From Maricaulis parjimensis (lineage in GTDB: Bacteria > Pseudomonadota > Alphaproteobacteria > Caulobacterales > Maricaulaceae): a DNA stretch of 64,000 nucleotides. Both the position numbers and the translations under genes were made by a program. Position 1 is the stretch's first letter. Every line of letters begins with the position of its first letter. The stretch lies in contig NZ_JADOTT010000003.1 of the NCBI RefSeq assembly GCF_016817355.1, positions 342,753-406,752 of the forward strand. Reading direction: 5' to 3'. Of this stretch, positions 27,340 to 36,546 are shown piece after piece. Below the pieces are notes generated by a model, which was given only the letters and a program-made list of their open reading frames with translations, was not told the DNA's origin and made no database searches.

Positions 27340-28788
27340 ATGCTGTTTATCAATGGCGCTTGGCACGAAGGTGCCGGCGCGGCCTTCACATCCGAAAACC
27401 CGGCCACTGGCGATACGGTCTGGCAGGGCAAGGGCGCCGATCCGGCCGATGTCGATGCGGCGTTCAAAGCCGCACGGGCAGCCTTCCCGGCCTGGGGCCG
27501 CGCGCCGGTTGAAGATCGCATCGCGATTGTCGAACGCTTCAAATCCGTGCTGGAAGAGCGCAAGCCGGAACTGGCCGAACTGATTTCCCGCGAGACCGGC
27601 AAGCCGCGCTGGGAAGGTCTCGCCGAGGCCGGGGCCATGATCGGCAAGGTCGATATCTCGATCAAATCCGCTGCGGAGCGTACGGGAGGCTATGTCAGCG
27701 AAACCGCCTTCGGTCATGCCCGTCTGGCCCACAAACCGCTCGGCGTCATGTTCGTGCTCGGGCCGTATAATTTCCCGGGTCACCTGCCCAATGGCCACAT
27801 CATTCCGGCGCTGATCGCCGGCAATACGATCGTCTTCAAGCCGTCCGAGATCACGCCGGGTGTCGGCGAGGCGATGGTGAAGGCCTGGGAGGCTGCGGGG
27901 CTACCGGCCGGTGTGCTGAACCTGGTCCAGGGGGCTCGCGAAACGGGTGCGGCGGCGCTGGATCATGCCGATCTGGATGGCGTCCTGTTCACGGGTTCCT
28001 GGACGACGGGACGTTTCATCCACGAGAAATTTGCCGGCCGGACCGGCATCCAGCTTGCACTGGAAATGGGCGGTAACAACCCGCTCGTGGTCTGGGATGC
28101 CGAAGATGCTGAAGCCGTGGCCCGTATCGCGGTCCACTCCGCCTATATCACCGCCGGCCAGCGCTGTTCCTGCGCCCGCCGCCTGATCGTGCCGGAAGGC
28201 GCGGTTGGCGACGCGATCGCGGAGGCGATCATCCGCATCGCCAATCAGCTCACCATCAACCGCTGGGATGCCGAGGAAGAACCCTTCATCGGCCCGCTCG
28301 TCTCGGCCCGTGCGGCGCAAGGCGTGCTCGATGCGCAGACGGATCTGGTCAAGCGCGGGGCCAAACCGCTTCTGGAGGCAGTCCGAGTGCCCGAGCTGGG
28401 CGAGGCCTTCATTCGCCCCGGCTTGCTGGATGTCACCGGGATAGATGTTCCCGACGAGGAAATCTTCGGGCCCATGATCCAGCTGACACGCGTTGCCAGC
28501 TTTGATGATGCGATCACCGCTGCAAACAATACGGCCTATGGCCTGTCGGCCGGTCTGGTCAGCGATGATGAAGCGCTCTGGGAACGTTTCTGGGTGGAAG
28601 CCCGTGCCGGCATCGTCAACTGGAACCGCCCCACCTGTGGTGCCGCCTCCAACATGCCCTTTGGCGGGCCTGGGCAATCGGGCAATCTGCGTCCGAGCGC
28701 CTATTATGCAGCCGATTATTGCGCCTATCCGGTCGCGACCCAGGCCGCATCCAAGCCGGAACGCATGGCGGTCAAGGGAGTGGATTGA
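27340..28788 (+). CDS. astD: N-succinylglutamate 5-semialdehyde dehydrogenase
   Basis: This 482-residue NAD-dependent aldehyde dehydrogenase carries the fourth AST step, oxidising succinylglutamate semialdehyde to succinylglutamate. Catalytic Cys276 sits in AGQRCSCARRL and the general-base Glu in LALEMGGNNPLVV. The cofactor loop FTGSWTTGRFIH and the N169-type Asn in GPYNFPGHLPNGHI are present. ATG 27340 follows AAGAGG. The TGA overlaps the astB start (TGATG), indicating coupling. Confidence 0.94.
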   Translation: MLFINGAWHEGAGAAFTSENPATGDTVWQGKGADPADVDAAFKAARAAFPAWGRAPVEDRIAIVERFKSVLEERKPELAELISRETGKPRWEGLAEAGAMIGKVDISIKSAAERTGGYVSETAFGHARLAHKPLGVMFVLGPYNFPGHLPNGHIIPALIAGNTIVFKPSEITPGVGEAMVKAWEAAGLPAGVLNLVQGARETGAAALDHADLDGVLFTGSWTTGRFIHEKFAGRTGIQLALEMGGNNPLVVWDAEDAEAVARIAVHSAYITAGQRCSCARRLIVPEGAVGDAIAEAIIRIANQLTINRWDAEEEPFIGPLVSARAAQGVLDAQTDLVKRGAKPLLEAVRVPELGEAFIRPGLLDVTGIDVPDEEIFGPMIQLTRVASFDDAITAANNTAYGLSAGLVSDDEALWERFWVEARAGIVNWNRPTCGAASNMPFGGPGQSGNLRPSAYYAADYCAYPVATQAASKPERMAVKGVD

Positions 28789-30125
28789 TGGCACGCGAGG
28801 CGAATTTCGACGGGCTGGTCGGTCCGACGCACAATTATGGCGGATTGTCGGACGGCAATCTGGCCAGCGCCCGCAATGAAGGTCTGATCTCCTCGCCGCG
28901 GGCTGGCGTTCTGGAAGGTCTCGCCAAGATGAAGCGCCTGGCCGATAGCGGCCTGGTCCAGGGCCTGCTGCCACCGCATGAGCGCCCCTATCTCCCGCTC
29001 CTGCGTCGCGCCGGCTTTTCCGGATCGGATGCCCAGGTGATCGAAGCGGCCTGGAAGTCTGCGCCGGGTCTCTTGCGCAAGGCGTGCTCGGCCTCGCCGA
29101 TGTGGGCCGCCAATGCAGCGACCGTCTCGCCGTCTGCCGATACCGCTGATGGACGCCTTCATTTTACGCCCGCCAATCTTCTGACAACGTTGCACCGCTC
29201 CATTGAGGGCGAGCAGACCAAGCGGGCACTCGACTGGGCCTTCCCGGATAGCCAGCGCTTTGCCGTTCATGATGTCCTGCCCATGCAGCCGGATTTCGCG
29301 GATGAAGGCGCGGCCAACCATGTCCGCCTGTGTGCGGAGCAGGGGGGCGAGGGCGTCGAGATCTTCGTTTATGGCCGAACAGCCGATGAAGCCTGGAGCG
29401 GAAAATTCCCGGCCCGTCAGACTCTGGAGGCTTGTCAGGCGGTCGCGCGCTCGCATGGACTGGATCCCAAGCGCACCGTGTATCTGCGCCAGTCGCCTGA
29501 CGCAATTGATGCAGGCGCTTTTCACAATGATGTCGTCTGTGTCGGCACGCGCACCACGCTTTTCTTCCACGAGTTGGCATTCGCCGACCGCGAGGGCGCG
29601 CTGGAAGCCATTCGCCGGGCTGCTGACGGATTGTTCGAGCCGGATTTCGTGGAAGTGCCCCAGGCCGAAGTGCCGATTGGCGACGCCATCACCTCCTACC
29701 TGTTCAATTCCCAGCTCCTGGAATGGCCGGGCGAGGACCGTCTGGTCCTGATCGCGCCGAAGGAAACCGAAGAGACGGCCAGCACCCGTGACTATTGTGC
29801 CGCCATGACGGCCGGAAATGGCCCCATCGGTCGCGTGGAGTTTGTCGAGGTCCGGCAGTCCATGCGCAATGGCGGTGGGCCGGCCTGTCTGCGCCTGCGT
29901 GTGGTCCTGACAGATGCCGAGCAGGCAGCTGTCTCGCCGAATGCGCTGATGTCGGACGCCTTGTATCCCAAACTCGTGGCCTGGGCGGAAAAGCACTACC
30001 GGGAAGAATTGGCACCGGATGACCTGGCCGACCCGGCGCTTCTCGTCGAGAGCCGGCAGGCCTTGGACGCTTTGTCGCAACTTCTCGTTCTGGGAGGGGA
30101 TTACTACCCGTTCCAGCGCGGATAG
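28788..30125 (+). CDS. astB: N-succinylarginine dihydrolase
   Basis: This 445-residue member of the guanidino-group-modifying superfamily converts N-succinylarginine to succinylornithine, two NH3 and CO2, the second AST step. It begins with EANFDGLVGPTHNYGGLS and contains AFHNDVVCVGT (catalytic His) and RNGGGPACLRLRVVL near the C-terminus (nucleophile Cys), the standard catalytic set. The aminotransferase AstC that should follow is not in the window; an ArgD-type enzyme may supply it. Overlaps the astD stop by one base. Confidence 0.94.
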   Translation: MAREANFDGLVGPTHNYGGLSDGNLASARNEGLISSPRAGVLEGLAKMKRLADSGLVQGLLPPHERPYLPLLRRAGFSGSDAQVIEAAWKSAPGLLRKACSASPMWAANAATVSPSADTADGRLHFTPANLLTTLHRSIEGEQTKRALDWAFPDSQRFAVHDVLPMQPDFADEGAANHVRLCAEQGGEGVEIFVYGRTADEAWSGKFPARQTLEACQAVARSHGLDPKRTVYLRQSPDAIDAGAFHNDVVCVGTRTTLFFHELAFADREGALEAIRRAADGLFEPDFVEVPQAEVPIGDAITSYLFNSQLLEWPGEDRLVLIAPKETEETASTRDYCAAMTAGNGPIGRVEFVEVRQSMRNGGGPACLRLRVVLTDAEQAAVSPNALMSDALYPKLVAWAEKHYREELAPDDLADPALLVESRQALDALSQLLVLGGDYYPFQRG

Positions 30126-30237
30126 ACTGTCAGGGAATCAAACCCGAATACGGGTCATGCAAGATCGGACGCCAAAGCTATCCAAATCCGAAAATCATGA
30201 TAGCTTGCGCGCTTCAATTTCGCCGGGGAGTGGCAGA

Positions 30238-30681
30238 TTGAGTGACCGTCAGACCGTAACTGTCATCCTCGTGGATGATGACCCGGACGAGCATTTCCTG
30301 TTCCGGGCAGATCTGGAAGATTCCGGAGTCCATTTTGAATTTGAGGCGTTTACTCGCCCGGAGGATGCTTTGGACTGGTTGCGGGCGTCGCCGGGCAAGC
30401 CGGTTCTGATCCTGTCGGACCTGTCGCTCGCCGGTCATGACGCGGTGGACTTCATTGCGGCGTCCGGCCCGCTCATGGGCGAAGGGGCTGTCGGCGTCTA
30501 TTCTGGTACCCGCAATCCGGAGGTCGAGGCCAAGTGCCGCGAAGCCGGCGCCAGCTTCTACATCGTCAAACCGGTGACGCGTTCCGTGTTCGAAAAGACG
30601 ATCGCGGAAGTCGAGGCCTTCGACCTGGAAGACCGTGATGGCGGGCTTTATCTGGTCCTGGCCAAAAGTGGCGCAGCCTGA
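30238..30681 (+). CDS. Single-domain response regulator (receiver only)
   Basis: This 147-residue CheY-like protein has acidic VDDDPDEHF, phospho-acceptor Asp61 in LSDLSLAG and switch Lys111 in IVKPV. It has no output domain, so it probably acts in a phosphorelay or by protein-protein contact. The TTG at 30238 is preceded by GGGGAG at good spacing; ATG 30157 would add an unconserved 27-residue N-terminus. It follows astB by 112 bases, and its promoter and sensor kinase are not evident. Confidence 0.8.
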   Translation: MSDRQTVTVILVDDDPDEHFLFRADLEDSGVHFEFEAFTRPEDALDWLRASPGKPVLILSDLSLAGHDAVDFIAASGPLMGEGAVGVYSGTRNPEVEAKCREAGASFYIVKPVTRSVFEKTIAEVEAFDLEDRDGGLYLVLAKSGAA

Positions 30682-30699
30682 CCCTTCTCAGTCCGTGTC

Positions 30700-31581
30700 T
30701 CAGACCGCGATAGCGTGGCCTGTCAGGCCGCCGGCATGCGCATATTCCTGCGTGCCGCGCGTATAGACCTTGTCCGTGTCCAGAATATCGCTCGGTGCCA
30801 GTTCGGGCATTTGCGGCAGGCGCTCATAGATCGGCGCGAAATCGGCATAGGTGGCTTCCATCAACTCGTCATAGCTGTCGATGACGAAATAGGATTGCTG
30901 GAAGTCGTCATAGCGGTAGTCAGTCCGCATGATGCGTTCGAGATCAAAGTGAATGCGGTTGGGGGAACGGGCCTCCAGCGAGAAAATGCTCTCGGCTTTG
31001 GAGGAGACGATACCGGCGCCATAGATCCGGCGTCCCTCAGGCGTGTTGATCAGGCCGAATTCCACCGTGTACCAGTAGAGCCGCGCCATGTTCTTGATCG
31101 TGTCGAATTCAAGCGAGCGCAGCCCGCCGCGTCCGAAGGCCTGCATATAGTCTGCAAAGACGGGCTGGGTCAGCAGCGGCACATGGCCGAAGACATCATG
31201 GAAAATGTCGGGCTCGGGCAGATAGTCCAGCTTCTCGCCATCGCGCATGAAACGGCCCGACACGAAACGCCGGTTGGCCAGGTGTTCGTAGAACTCCTTC
31301 TCGGGGATCAGTCCCGGAACCGTCACAACGGTCCAGCCCGTCAGCTTCTCCAGCTTCTCATTGACGCGCCGGAAGTCGGGAATGCCGCCCTCATTGAGAT
31401 TGAGGAGTTCCAGGCCGCGGAAATGTTCCGGCGCGGCGCGGCCCTTGAGCACACCCATCTGGCGCTCATAAAGCGTTGTCCAGATGGCGTGTTCCTCCGG
31501 CGTATAGAGGTCCCATTTCTGGTCGATGGTAAAGTCGGCGGCAGGGGTCTGTTCCGCGACAACAGGATCATTGACGGGCAT
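30700..31581 (-). CDS. phhA: Phenylalanine 4-monooxygenase
   Basis: This 293-residue bacterial aromatic-amino-acid hydroxylase converts phenylalanine to tyrosine using iron, oxygen and a pterin. The iron ligands are visible as the two His of HDVFGHVP and the Glu in YWYTVEFGL. There is no regulatory ACT domain, as usual in bacteria. ATG 31581 is 7 bases after GGAGG; an upstream in-frame ATG was rejected. An 18-bp perfect palindrome lies 23 bases upstream and is a likely operator. No pterin dehydratase gene is adjacent. Confidence 0.95.
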   Translation of the reverse strand: MPVNDPVVAEQTPAADFTIDQKWDLYTPEEHAIWTTLYERQMGVLKGRAAPEHFRGLELLNLNEGGIPDFRRVNEKLEKLTGWTVVTVPGLIPEKEFYEHLANRRFVSGRFMRDGEKLDYLPEPDIFHDVFGHVPLLTQPVFADYMQAFGRGGLRSLEFDTIKNMARLYWYTVEFGLINTPEGRRIYGAGIVSSKAESIFSLEARSPNRIHFDLERIMRTDYRYDDFQQSYFVIDSYDELMEATYADFAPIYERLPQMPELAPSDILDTDKVYTRGTQEYAHAGGLTGHAIAV

Positions 31582-31603
31582 GACGCAGCCTCCACAGGGC
31601 AAC

Positions 31604-31621
31604 TAGTTTCATTTGAAACTA
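31604..31621. promoter_or_regulatory. Perfect 18-bp palindrome upstream of phhA (operator candidate)
   Basis: TAGTTTCA-TT-TGAAACTA is a perfect dyad 23 bases before the phhA start. The form fits a dimeric winged-helix repressor such as MarR-family regulators of aromatic amino-acid catabolism. The regulator gene is not in the window. Confidence 0.7.
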
Positions 31622-31669
31622 AATATACGCCTGATTTGCCCGTCACCCAAGAGGCCGGTTGCAGAATAT

Positions 31670-31703
31670 GAAAAGGGCCGCGCAAGCTGTGTTGCGCGGC
31701 CCT
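31670..31703 (-). terminator. Terminator of the beta/gamma-crystallin gene
   Basis: On the minus strand AGGGCCGCGCAA and TTGCGCGGCCCT form a perfect 12-bp stem around a 6-base loop, followed by TTTT. It starts 22 bases after the stop at 31725. Confidence 0.88.
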
Positions 31704-31724
31704 GATCCGTGATCACGAGATGAC

Positions 31725-33212
31725 CTAGTAATCGATCGGTCGTACCGAGGAGATCTCGCGGTTGAGCAGGTGAAGATTGTCCACCTCGCCGGACACTTCA
31801 TCGCACCGGCCCCGGAAATTGGAGTCCTCACAGACCAACCAGCGGCCGCGACCCCGGACTTCCAGGCTCAGTGCCCGGTCGTTGAAGCCCAGATATTCCA
31901 GATTGGTGACTTCATCATCGATCCGTACCGAGCGTCCCGACTGGCTGAACCCGTCATAGAGGATGATTTCTTCGCGGCGATCCCAGCCGCCACCACCGCC
32001 CCAATTGCGGTCGATGCGGCGCATGGAGGAGATGCGGTTGGCCAGGCCGTAGCGGGACAGATTGTGCACATCATCGTCCAGCTCTTCACAGCGGCCCCGG
32101 AAGTCGGAGTCCTCGCAGACCAGCCAGCGCTGACCGCGCGGGATCTGGATGGAGCTGGCCTGGTCATTGAAGTTGTAGCGGCGCAAATCCCGGACTTCCT
32201 CATCAATGGCGACGCTTTCGCCATAGAAGTTCGGGCCGCGGAACAGGATGGCTGACCGGCGGCTATTGCCCCAACCGCTATCATTGTCCCAGCCACCACC
32301 ATTCCAATTGCTGTCGACACGGCGCAGGGAGGTGATCCGGTTGCGCAGGCCCAGGGCACCCAGATCCCGGACTTCGCCTTCCACGCGCTGGCAGCGGCCG
32401 CGCATATAGTCATCTTCGCAGATCACCCAGGTCTCGCCGCGGGCGACGATCAGGCTGTCGGCGCGGTCGTTGAAGCCCATCCGGGTCAGATTGTCCGTAT
32501 CGCCGGAGACATCGACCCGCTGGCCCTGGAAATCCACGCCGTCATAGAGGAAGACGCCATTGCGCGGGCGGTCATTGCGGTCGCCACGGCCCGGACGCGA
32601 GCCATAATCCGGTTCTGCCGAAGAGATCTCGGCCGACATGCCGCCGCCGATATTGGGCATGTCACGATCAATCTGCATGCAGGCGCCGCCGAAATTGGCG
32701 TGCTGGCAGGCCAGCCAAGCGCGACGGCCGGAGTGCCGCACGGACCGGGCTTGGTCGTTGAAGTTATACTGGCGCAGATCCGGCGACGAGACCGTGAGGG
32801 TCACCGAACGGCCTGTATAGTTCGGGCCGGAATAAAAAGTGATGGCCTCGCCGGACGGGCGGTTGCCGCCGCCCGGGCCGGGCCGGTTTCCGCCGCCGGA
32901 GACCGGGCGCAACGAGGTGATCTGGTCATTCATGCGGCCCAGATTCTGGCCATCGGATGAGTAGGTGATGCAGGTGCCGCGATAATCATCATGTTGGCAC
33001 AGCTCCCATTCCCCGCGCACGACGCGGAAAGAGGAGGTGCGATCATTGAAGCCCCGGGAATCCAGATTGCGGACATCGCCGGTAATACGCACCTGCTGAC
33101 CGTTGAAATTCGGACCGTCGAACAGGATGATTTCCTGCGCCGAGGCGGTCGCGCCCAGGGTTCCGCCGGCCACCAGGGCCGCCATCGAGATCACGATCTT
33201 GCGCATTGCCAT
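31725..33212 (-). CDS. Exported protein with five beta/gamma-crystallin domains
   Basis: This 495-residue protein has a signal peptide (RKIVISMAALVAGGTLGATASA) and five domains of about 80 residues at approximately 27-104, 122-200, 219-299, 320-400 and 415-493. Each domain shows two Greek-key halves with calcium-site motifs of the N/D-N/D-x-x-S/T-S type (NDRTSS, NDQITS, NDRADS, NDQASS and others). Each also has a conserved cysteine pair, C-x8-C (for example CEDSNFRGRC), likely a disulfide. Linkers are Gly/Asn/Trp-rich. A secreted or periplasmic calcium-binding role is likely. ATG 33212 follows GGAGGAGAGGA. Confidence 0.88.
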   Translation of the reverse strand: MAMRKIVISMAALVAGGTLGATASAQEIILFDGPNFNGQQVRITGDVRNLDSRGFNDRTSSFRVVRGEWELCQHDDYRGTCITYSSDGQNLGRMNDQITSLRPVSGGGNRPGPGGGNRPSGEAITFYSGPNYTGRSVTLTVSSPDLRQYNFNDQARSVRHSGRRAWLACQHANFGGACMQIDRDMPNIGGGMSAEISSAEPDYGSRPGRGDRNDRPRNGVFLYDGVDFQGQRVDVSGDTDNLTRMGFNDRADSLIVARGETWVICEDDYMRGRCQRVEGEVRDLGALGLRNRITSLRRVDSNWNGGGWDNDSGWGNSRRSAILFRGPNFYGESVAIDEEVRDLRRYNFNDQASSIQIPRGQRWLVCEDSDFRGRCEELDDDVHNLSRYGLANRISSMRRIDRNWGGGGGWDRREEIILYDGFSQSGRSVRIDDEVTNLEYLGFNDRALSLEVRGRGRWLVCEDSNFRGRCDEVSGEVDNLHLLNREISSVRPIDY

Positions 33213-33357
33213 TTTGTCCTCTCCTCCGGTGCAGGCGTCGCTCACTACAGGGAGTGATACCGACAAGCGCCTGAATGCTCCCGCACTGACAGGTTCATGC
33301 CCCATTCATTCCCCGAACGCTGACCCGGGCCCCGAACGCTGATCCGGGACCGGCCGA

Positions 33358-35475
33358 TCAATTGGGATCGTCCGTTGTCTCCTCATCCTGCTGCTGAGTA
33401 TCGCGCGAGCGGCGCGAATTCAGAAGGCCTTGCAGGAGCTGTTGGGCCGGATCGGCCTGCGGCTCTTCGTCACTTGCGTCGTCAGTCTGGCTGTCCGGAC
33501 TGCCCAGTCCGATCGCATTGCGCAGGGCGTCACGGGCCGTGTCCTCCAGGCTTTGGGAGCCATTACCGCCTACAGCGTTGCGCAGGGCACCCTGCAGCAG
33601 GGCCTGGCCGACCGCTTCTGTATCCACCCCGATGGAAACCGAGTTGAAGCCGCCGCGAATGCGGATCGGTACGATCACGCCCTGCAGATCGCTGGCGCCA
33701 CCCTGGCCCTCGATCGAGGCGACGGCACGCGGTCGCAGCCGGTAATCCAATGATTGTCCCGCCAGATTGACAGTGCCCAGGCCTTCAACCCGCAACAGGG
33801 GCGAGAGCATCAACAGGTCCTGATTGCTCAATTGCCCGTCCACAATGGTGAAAGTCCCGCCCAGGCTCGTAAAGTCCGTGGTCTGGGTCTCGCCGGTTTC
33901 CGCGGCTTCACTATCCTCGTTCGACGTCTCCGCATCGGCGGCATTGTTGCGGTTCAGGAAACTGGACACATTGCGGATCGTCTGGGCGATATTGATGCCG
34001 ACGATTGCGCCGTCCGCGAAGTTGAAATTCCCGTTCCCGTCCAGCGAATTCATGATCGCCGCCTGGCTGTTGCCGGTGGCGGAGAAGTTCAACGCCATGG
34101 AACCGGTGCCCTGCAGGCGGTCAAAGCCTGCCGCCGCTTCCAGGAAGGGATAGGCGTCCAGACCGGTCAGGCTGGCCTCCAGCGAGAAACTGGGCGTGGC
34201 CGAGCGTGCATTGGCCACCACCGTGACGGTGCCGGCGCCTTCATAAAGCGAGATGCGCTGCAGGCGGGCGACAAGACGGGAATTCTCGAGCGCGACATTC
34301 AGGGCCGCATCGGAGACTTCCAGATCGCGATAGGTGAGTTGGCCGACGGTGAGTTCGAGCAGGGCGTTGACCACGCCTAGGCCGGCCAGGTCGATCGGTT
34401 CCTCACTCCAGGGCGGAACGCCGCCGCCGGAAGACGGGGCCTCGTCTGCGGCTTCCGGCAAATAGGGCGTGACGTCCAGCGCCGGCAGGTCCAGCGAGCC
34501 CGTTATGCGCGGCTTGCTGCCGGACAGGTCAGCGGCAAGACCGCCCGATCCCGTGATATCGTCCAGACGCAGGCTGTCCGCGGTCAGTTCAAGGCGGGAG
34601 GTCGTGCCGGAAATCCTGCCAGATGTGGAAAACCGCTCCAGATTCTCGCCCGGCGGCAATTCGGCGCCGGCGAAGGCGGCCAGGGCCCGGATGTCGGGAA
34701 TATCGGCGCTGATCGCACCGGCCAGGGCGATGGCCTCGCCCTCGGGAATTTCGCCGTCAAAGCCCAGATCGATCAGCCGGCCACCCAGATTGAGGACGAG
34801 CGGGGTGGCCCGGCCCTCGAAGAAGTCTCGGATCGATCCCAGGCGGGCATCGAATTCCAGTGCTTCACCATTGGCTGCCAGTGAGCCATCGATCCGGGTT
34901 TCCGTATCCAGCGAGGGCAGGGCGATGGCCAGGTTGAGCCCGGTGATCTCCTGGCTTTGCACACCGTCGGAGAAATAGATGGCCGCATTCTCGATGCGCA
35001 CATCACCGAAACTGGCCTCGATCGGCAGGGCGCCCGGCTGGCGCACGAACCCGCCTGACGAGGAGGAGGCCGGCGCGGGCTCCGCATCTTCGGCAGCAAA
35101 GGTCCAGTTATTGGCACCGCCGCGCTGTTCCAGCCGGATCACCGGCTCGACCAGCACGAATTCGGTGATCTCGACCCGACGGGAGAGGAGGGGCAGCAAT
35201 TCCACGCCGACCCGCATCTGGCGCATTTGCGCAAAGGCGTCTTCGCCGAACCCGTCCGCATTGGCGATGGAGACATTGTCCGCCTGCACCTGGACGCGAG
35301 GAAACAGCGTCAGGCTGACATCCCCGGCCAGCACGACATCCCGGCTCAGCGCCTGGCTGGCCGCCTGTTCCACACGGTCCTTGTAGGCCGAGGCCGGAAT
35401 GATCGCCGGCAGGATGAACAGGGCGGCCACGATCAGGCCGGCGACAATAATCAGGCCAATGCCCAGGCGTTTCAT
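33358..35475 (-). CDS. AsmA-family membrane-anchored protein
   Basis: This 705-residue protein has a single N-terminal helix (GIGLIIVAGLIVAALFILPAIIP) followed by a long beta-rich periplasmic region. The N-terminal AsmA signature is SRDVVLAGDVSLTLFPRVQVQADNVSIAN and the C-terminal AsmA repeat domain includes FNFADGAIVGINIAQTIRNV. AsmA-like proteins are thought to carry lipids across the periplasm (bridge-like fold). The last 50 residues are polar and Asp/Gln-rich. Stand-alone gene between the crystallin and M48 genes. Confidence 0.9.
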   Translation of the reverse strand: MKRLGIGLIIVAGLIVAALFILPAIIPASAYKDRVEQAASQALSRDVVLAGDVSLTLFPRVQVQADNVSIANADGFGEDAFAQMRQMRVGVELLPLLSRRVEITEFVLVEPVIRLEQRGGANNWTFAAEDAEPAPASSSSGGFVRQPGALPIEASFGDVRIENAAIYFSDGVQSQEITGLNLAIALPSLDTETRIDGSLAANGEALEFDARLGSIRDFFEGRATPLVLNLGGRLIDLGFDGEIPEGEAIALAGAISADIPDIRALAAFAGAELPPGENLERFSTSGRISGTTSRLELTADSLRLDDITGSGGLAADLSGSKPRITGSLDLPALDVTPYLPEAADEAPSSGGGVPPWSEEPIDLAGLGVVNALLELTVGQLTYRDLEVSDAALNVALENSRLVARLQRISLYEGAGTVTVVANARSATPSFSLEASLTGLDAYPFLEAAAGFDRLQGTGSMALNFSATGNSQAAIMNSLDGNGNFNFADGAIVGINIAQTIRNVSSFLNRNNAADAETSNEDSEAAETGETQTTDFTSLGGTFTIVDGQLSNQDLLMLSPLLRVEGLGTVNLAGQSLDYRLRPRAVASIEGQGGASDLQGVIVPIRIRGGFNSVSIGVDTEAVGQALLQGALRNAVGGNGSQSLEDTARDALRNAIGLGSPDSQTDDASDEEPQADPAQQLLQGLLNSRRSRDTQQQDEETTDDPN

Positions 35476-35604
35476 GAGGAGTGCTCCATCGCGAGTTTTG
35501 ACGGCATGATAGCAGGGGAATTTATCGCTTTCTTGGCGAGACGAACGCCCACTTCTGGTTTAGTCTAAGCCCGATTGTGTCGGAAAACCAAAGGGGAAGG
35601 TGGT

Positions 35605-36408
35605 ATGCCGGACAAGAATTCCAATCTGTCGCTCATGCGCCGTCGCGAACTCATCATTGGCCTCGCTGCCGGAACGGTCGTGCCGTTTGTCGGTGGTTGC
35701 GCCGACAATGCCGCTCTCGGCCGGTCCCAGCTCATGCTGGTTTCCGACGGACAGCTGGCCCAGCTCTCCGACCAGGCCTGGCAGGACAGCCTCCAGCGCG
35801 AGCGTGTACTGCGCGACCCAGCCTATACCCGCCGCCTCCAGCGCGTGGGGGAGCGCGTCGTGCGTGCCTCCGGTCAGACCCATCATAATTGGGAATTCGT
35901 CGTCTTCGACAGCGATACGGTGAATGCTTGGGTCCTGCCGAACGGCAAGGTCGGCTTCTACAAGGGCATTCTGGATATCATGGAGACGGATGATCACCTC
36001 GCCACCGTGATGGGCCATGAAGTCGGCCATGTGGCCGGCCGTCACTCCGCCGAGCGCGCCAGCCAGCAAATGGCGGCCCAGGTCGGCGTGTCTCTGCTGA
36101 CCAGCGCTCTGGGGTCTTCCGGCAGCCAGTATTCGCAATATTCCGACGATATCGGCGCGGCCCTCGGTATGGGCGTCACCTATGGTGTGATCCTGCCCTA
36201 CTCGCGTGAGCATGAATATGAGGCAGACCGGCTAGGTGTCGACTATATGGTCGGCTCCGGTTACGACCCGCGCCAGGCCGTTGATTTTTGGGTCGCGATG
36301 TCAGCCATGAATACCCATAACGTGGCTGAATTCACCTCGACCCACCCTTCCGACGACAACCGGATTGCGGCGATGCGCGCGCATATCCGTGACCGGGGCT
36401 ATGTCTGA
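35605..36408 (+). CDS. M48-family metalloprotease lipoprotein
   Basis: This 267-residue protein has a lipoprotein signal ending in VGGC. The zinc motif HEVGH starts at His138 and is followed by the second ligand region YSREHEYEADRLG, as in BepA/LoiP/YcaL periplasmic M48 proteases. These enzymes act in outer-membrane protein quality control. There is no TPR domain, so it resembles YcaL/LoiP more than BepA. ATG 35605 follows AAGGGGAAGG. The upstream region of 129 bases is shared with the divergent asmA gene. Confidence 0.9.
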   Translation: MPDKNSNLSLMRRRELIIGLAAGTVVPFVGGCADNAALGRSQLMLVSDGQLAQLSDQAWQDSLQRERVLRDPAYTRRLQRVGERVVRASGQTHHNWEFVVFDSDTVNAWVLPNGKVGFYKGILDIMETDDHLATVMGHEVGHVAGRHSAERASQQMAAQVGVSLLTSALGSSGSQYSQYSDDIGAALGMGVTYGVILPYSREHEYEADRLGVDYMVGSGYDPRQAVDFWVAMSAMNTHNVAEFTSTHPSDDNRIAAMRAHIRDRGYV

Positions 36409-36546
36409 GGATCACAAGGATTGGCGGGCGGCCGGCAAGGGGGCGCAGCACGGGCTGCAAAACCCCTGACAAGCCGGTTGCCAGTCACCCGGTCTGGCGC
36501 TAGTTTCCCGCGCCTTACGCCGAGGTGCTTTGCCCTTGGCCAGCGT

